Shown here piece after piece: positions 30,241 through 33,332 of a stretch of 33,332 nt of DNA; the first letter of the stretch is position 1; each line of letters opens with the position of its first letter. This DNA comes from a virus, in the IMG/VR virus record IMGVR_UViG_3300042385_002314, positions 1 through 33,332 of that record; one strand, 5' to 3'. Both the position numbers and the translations under genes were made by a program. Below the pieces are notes generated by a model. It made no database searches. It had not been told where the DNA came from and saw only the letters and a program-made list of their open reading frames with translations.

Positions 30241-30762
30241 TTACATTATTTTCTTATAAAATTGTGCTTGATTGTATGTCGCAGCGTTTTCGGTCATCAT
30301 TTTTAGGAAGTCGTCACGAGTAAAGTTACTCAAACGGAAAACTTCTTCGGGTTTCATACCAAGTTGCTTACATATTTCAGCAACAGGTTTACCACTATCA
30401 ACAAGTTCTTGGACAATCGCTTTCATTGGGTCAAGCAAATGTGTTCCACGAGCACGGTTATGAGTAATGGTTCCATACATATCTCCCGCTTTGTCTTCGT
30501 GTTGAACAATAACCACAGGAACTAAACCTGCGAGTAATGTTCTTAATGGTTCTTGCCCTGCAACAGTCCATCGGTGGAAACCGTCAATAATCGTATAATC
30601 TGGTCTAACCACAATAGGCATAGTCCAACCATTAGACATAATTGATTGAACAAGTAAATCCAAGTTTTGTTTATTAACAACGTTTGGGTTATAATTGTTC
30701 GGTTTTAATAAATCTCTTTCAACGAACTTCACATTCTTTAATGGGTATAAAATATCTTTCAT
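30241..30762 (-). CDS. ParB-like (IbrB-type) protein, second pair (173 aa)
   Basis: The N-terminal domain is ParB/Srx-like: FVERDLLKPNNYNPN, then VQSIMSNGWTMPIVV, and the box IIDGFHRW at residues 58-65, matching the GEHRR-type nucleotide-binding motif of ParB. A helical region follows with a helix-turn-helix-like EICKQLGMKPEEVFRLSNF. It is directly downstream of a PAPS-reductase-like gene, the arrangement of IbrA/IbrB. CGAGGAAAT precedes the ATG. It is one base ahead of the small terminase gene. Confidence 0.75.
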   Translation of the reverse strand: MKDILYPLKNVKFVERDLLKPNNYNPNVVNKQNLDLLVQSIMSNGWTMPIVVRPDYTIIDGFHRWTVAGQEPLRTLLAGLVPVVIVQHEDKAGDMYGTITHNRARGTHLLDPMKAIVQELVDSGKPVAEICKQLGMKPEEVFRLSNFTRDDFLKMMTENAATYNQAQFYKKIM

Positions 30763-30764
30763 TT

Positions 30765-31913
30765 TTATTTCCTCGTTTCTTCCATTTTCATAAATGAGAA
30801 CAATTGGTTTAGTATCGACTGGTAACTTCTTTCTTTTGGGTCGCCTCCATAAGCAGTATCATAGCAACCCTTGTAAATCCTGTATTTGTGTCCTTCTTTT
30901 AATCCTTCAATCTGCACACCAAACTTCATCAAGAACGATTTTAATTTGCGTTGTGTTTTCTTTTGAGAAGGACTGTTGAACATACTATTGTTATTAAGGA
31001 GTTTGAATGCTTCTTGTTTGTAATACTTACTATCAGCAATTACAGGAGTTTCTCCTTCTTCTTGAATTATACCGCCAACTTTACTTTTTTGCGACTTTCT
31101 AAACATTTCGGTATCAAAGTAAAGTGTTGCTAAGTAGGCATTTGGTTCACGCTTTAATATCTTGTTGAATAGGTCAGGATAAAACTCAGTCATTTGAACA
31201 AGCGATTTAGCAGTATCCACAGAGAAGAATTGACTAATGCGTAGGAACTTCTTTGTGATGCCAATTTGATACATAAACATATAAGCGTCAGGGAAATCTA
31301 AGTTGTTTTCTTTAATGTATAACCAGATGTCATTATCAAACCAGTCATAGATTGGGTAGAAATAGTTATTACCCTTTGCGGTTGCGATAGCGTTTCGTCT
31401 ACGGAAACTTTCGCTAACTCTAATTCCCACAAGTGAAACTCTTGAAGAGCAATATTTTTTTAGAAACGATTGGTAAGTTTCTTGTCTTGGATAGAAGTAT
31501 GGGTGTCCAGTTACAGCAAACTCAGGCATAGGTCTAACCCAAACATCTCTCTTAGTTTCGTCCCAACAAATAAATGTTTCATCGTTTTGTAGTTGGTTAA
31601 AGCAATTAAAATGCTTACATTGAATAGCAAACCAAGTAAACTTAACGCCAATACTCAACCATTTAATCCGCCAATCTCTCATAATCTTTTCAACAGAAGG
31701 ATAAACGGCTTCTTCGTCAATGAACACAACTTCTAATAATGATTTGTCAACTTCTCCCGATTTACACGCTTTATAAACGAGGTCAGATAAAACAATACTA
31801 TCTTTGCCACCCGATAATGATAAGACAACTCCAATGCCATTTGAGAAAGCGTTTTTAATTCTATGTCGTGCAGCAACTAACACATTGTCTTCTAATGGAA
31901 AAAACTTAATCAA
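30765..31913 (-). CDS. PAPS reductase-like (IbrA-type) PP-loop protein, second pair (382 aa)
   Basis: This PP-loop protein has LSLSGGKDSIVL with the pyrophosphate-binding SGGKDS at residues 34-39, then GIRVSESFRRRNA near 165-178, YPIYDWFDNDIW near 190-200 and LRISQFFSV. These are the blocks of IbrA proteins (PAPS reductase family, DUF3440-like C-terminus). It probably activates a substrate with ATP; no sulfate-reduction partner is present. The frame starts with TTG at 31913, behind GGGGAAG, and overlaps the upstream ParB-like gene by 8 nt. Confidence 0.8.
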   Translation of the reverse strand: MIKFFPLEDNVLVAARHRIKNAFSNGIGVVLSLSGGKDSIVLSDLVYKACKSGEVDKSLLEVVFIDEEAVYPSVEKIMRDWRIKWLSIGVKFTWFAIQCKHFNCFNQLQNDETFICWDETKRDVWVRPMPEFAVTGHPYFYPRQETYQSFLKKYCSSRVSLVGIRVSESFRRRNAIATAKGNNYFYPIYDWFDNDIWLYIKENNLDFPDAYMFMYQIGITKKFLRISQFFSVDTAKSLVQMTEFYPDLFNKILKREPNAYLATLYFDTEMFRKSQKSKVGGIIQEEGETPVIADSKYYKQEAFKLLNNNSMFNSPSQKKTQRKLKSFLMKFGVQIEGLKEGHKYRIYKGCYDTAYGGDPKERSYQSILNQLFSFMKMEETRK

Positions 31914-32526
31914 GGTAAATCACTTCCCCACAACGAGGGCAAAGAACAAACTTTCTTTGTTTCTCAGTTGGAGTGACTGGTGTATCAACAGGAGTATCTT
32001 TTTCCCAAGTAGGAGTTGAAGCGGGAGTTCCTGTAACATACTTTTCATCTCTAACTTCTGCCTTCTCTACGTTTTCTTTTGCCTTTTCGGTAAGCACACC
32101 ATACTTGCTATCGCTTTCTTGTGCGTCCTTTTCAGTAATCGTAATCAATTTCAAACTTTCTTCATCAAAACCAGCAATATCAAAATCGCCAAAATCAGTA
32201 ACTTCCTTAATAAAACTTTCAATGTTGGCATAATCGTCCATACCTAAATCATAAGTTTTGTTATCGGTTAAAATAAGTTTCTTCTTTTGGATTTCAGTTA
32301 ATCCAGTAACAAGCAAAGCATCGCCTTCGGTTCTACCCATAGTCACAAGTGCTTTGTGTAATCCGTTGCCAACTAAGATGTTGTTTTGTTCATCAATAAC
32401 CATAGGTCTTGTTTGACCAAATTGTTCAACACTTCTAACAAGTTCTTTGATTTGACTTTCAGGGTGCATTCGCACGTTCTTCTCTAATGGTTTTAATTTA
32501 GCAAGTTTGACAACAACAATATTCAT
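31906..32526 (-). CDS. ParB-like (IbrB-type) protein, first pair (206 aa)
   Basis: The N-terminal ParB-like domain has LKPLEKNVRMHPESQIKELV, then SVEQFGQTRPMVID and the motif ILVGNGLHKAL (GNGLH at residues 53-57). A proline/threonine-rich linker (TGTPASTPTWEKDTPVDTPV) leads to a half zinc ribbon CPRCGEVIYLD at 196-206 with a single CxxC. The latter could pair with another chain to bind zinc. AAAGGAAT precedes the ATG, which overlaps the upstream stop (ATGA at 32523-32526). Confidence 0.75.
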   Translation of the reverse strand: MNIVVVKLAKLKPLEKNVRMHPESQIKELVRSVEQFGQTRPMVIDEQNNILVGNGLHKALVTMGRTEGDALLVTGLTEIQKKKLILTDNKTYDLGMDDYANIESFIKEVTDFGDFDIAGFDEESLKLITITEKDAQESDSKYGVLTEKAKENVEKAEVRDEKYVTGTPASTPTWEKDTPVDTPVTPTEKQRKFVLCPRCGEVIYLD

Positions 32527-33332
32527 AATTTAATTCCTTTTTCTTTTACATATTGGTCTATTATATTAACCCGACCGATATTATTTTTAATTGTTTGAGG
32601 GTCGCATTGTAATACTTCATCTAATATCGCATACACATTTCCATCTACACAATTTCTTTCAGTCCAAGCGTGAGTTCCGTATACCCAACCATCTTTCCAT
32701 CTGTAAAAGGGTGGCAATGGTATGTCGTTGTATTTAATATATGCCAAGACCTGTTCATGTGTCCAATCTGCTATAATGTTTAATTTTAGCACACCTTCAC
32801 TCTTTGTAGTATATAACTCACGTTCTTTACCACATATATTACCATCAATAATCCTTCTACCTGTAACAAATCCATCAATTTTGTTTTCTTTACACCATTT
32901 GTTCTGGATATGCCATCTGGCAGATGTATACTTCGCATCAAACTCAGGAAACCTTGGATTTGGGAATAACCAACGAGGTTCGGAGTTAAGTTGTTCAGGT
33001 GTAACCATTCCCATACTCACAATTTCACAATTAGCAGGTTTGTTATAATCTACCCACTTCTCAAAAGCGTCATATTCGTTTTCATACTTACAAAATAAAC
33101 CCTTGGTTTTTATCCCTGACTTCTTTATTATGTCATAGATAACCAAAGCGTCTTTTCCGCCACTCCAACCATAACCGATATTCTTAATTGAAAAGTGTAA
33201 TATACTACTCTTTAATCTCATAATAGCGTTTAATGTGAGTTTTCTTACTTCTTCCATAGTTACCAGGGTATCTATATGTTCCCACGCAACTAACCAGTCA
33301 TAATTACTGCTTTTGTTCTTTTTTCCTATCAT
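32523..33332 (-). CDS. PAPS reductase-like PP-loop protein, first pair (269 aa visible)
   Basis: The protein has GYGWSGGKDALVIYD with the PP-loop SGGKD at residues 57-61, followed by FCKYENEYDAFEKWVDYNK, VTGRRIIDGN and a C-terminal WTHEQVLAYIKYNDIPLPPF, which is the typical PAPS-reductase C-terminal helix. It differs from the second IbrA-like protein in length and blocks, so it is not a recent copy. It shares the pattern with the downstream ParB-like gene. An ATG lies exactly at the window edge (33330-33332). The ribosome site is outside, so the true start could be further right. Confidence 0.75.
   Translation of the reverse strand: MIGKKNKSSNYDWLVAWEHIDTLVTMEEVRKLTLNAIMRLKSSILHFSIKNIGYGWSGGKDALVIYDIIKKSGIKTKGLFCKYENEYDAFEKWVDYNKPANCEIVSMGMVTPEQLNSEPRWLFPNPRFPEFDAKYTSARWHIQNKWCKENKIDGFVTGRRIIDGNICGKERELYTTKSEGVLKLNIIADWTHEQVLAYIKYNDIPLPPFYRWKDGWVYGTHAWTERNCVDGNVYAILDEVLQCDPQTIKNNIGRVNIIDQYVKEKGIKL

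Noticed and set aside
1-33332. Alternative genetic code (TGA read as Trp), considered because the host may be a mollicute
   Set aside because: Many genes end in TGA within ATGA overlaps directly before the next gene, so TGA is a true stop.

Overview
The window is a contiguous piece of a double-stranded DNA tailed-phage (or prophage) genome. It is AT-rich and essentially every gene is on the minus strand, packed with ATGA start/stop overlaps and Shine-Dalgarno sites of the AGGAGG type. This points to a low-GC Gram-positive or related host (Bacillota/Mycoplasmatota). TGA is used as a stop codon, so the code is standard. No integrase, endolysin, tRNA or CRISPR array was seen. The genome may continue beyond both edges.

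Layout, read in the direction of transcription (right to left). 33332-30241: two consecutive pairs of a PAPS-reductase-like PP-loop protein and a ParB-like protein (IbrA/IbrB type). 30239-28193: small terminase, a small membrane protein, large terminase. 28117-23156: portal, minor capsid protein 2 and three scaffold-like or accessory proteins. 23132-19462: major capsid protein, connector, head closure, gp10-like completion protein and two tail proteins. 19469-12266: large tail hub-like protein, two paralogous BppU-like baseplate proteins, a coiled-coil protein and two fibre or receptor-binding proteins. 12114-10086: small proteins and membrane proteins in the position of a lysis module. 10085-9515: a repeat-rich non-coding region that may be a replication origin and that ends in the early promoter. 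9514-1: early genes, namely a MoxR-type ATPase with a partner, an XRE regulator, a Sak4-like recombinase, a PD-(D/E)XK nuclease, a DUF669-like SSB, a primase-helicase, a RecU/Hjc-like resolvase and small proteins including a ribbon-helix-helix regulator and a zinc-ribbon protein.

The early block forms a replication and recombination system: primase-helicase, SSB, ATPase recombinase, exonuclease and resolvase. The late block forms packaging, head, tail and adsorption functions. Three minus-strand promoters (9546-9574, 7301-7329, 1423-1451) with 17-bp spacers and a shared ATATGWTAAY-like motif suggest that the early block is controlled by a common regulator.

The most unusual element is at 12147-12267: a complete plus-strand transcription unit with no protein, opposite to all genes. 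It has a TTGACT / extended TGCTATAAT promoter, three hairpins and a strong intrinsic terminator, giving an RNA of about 85 nt. One loop is CCUCCU, the anti-Shine-Dalgarno core. AGGAGG sites precede seven early starts but only one late start, so the RNA is a candidate early-to-late translational switch. This is inference from sequence and needs expression data.
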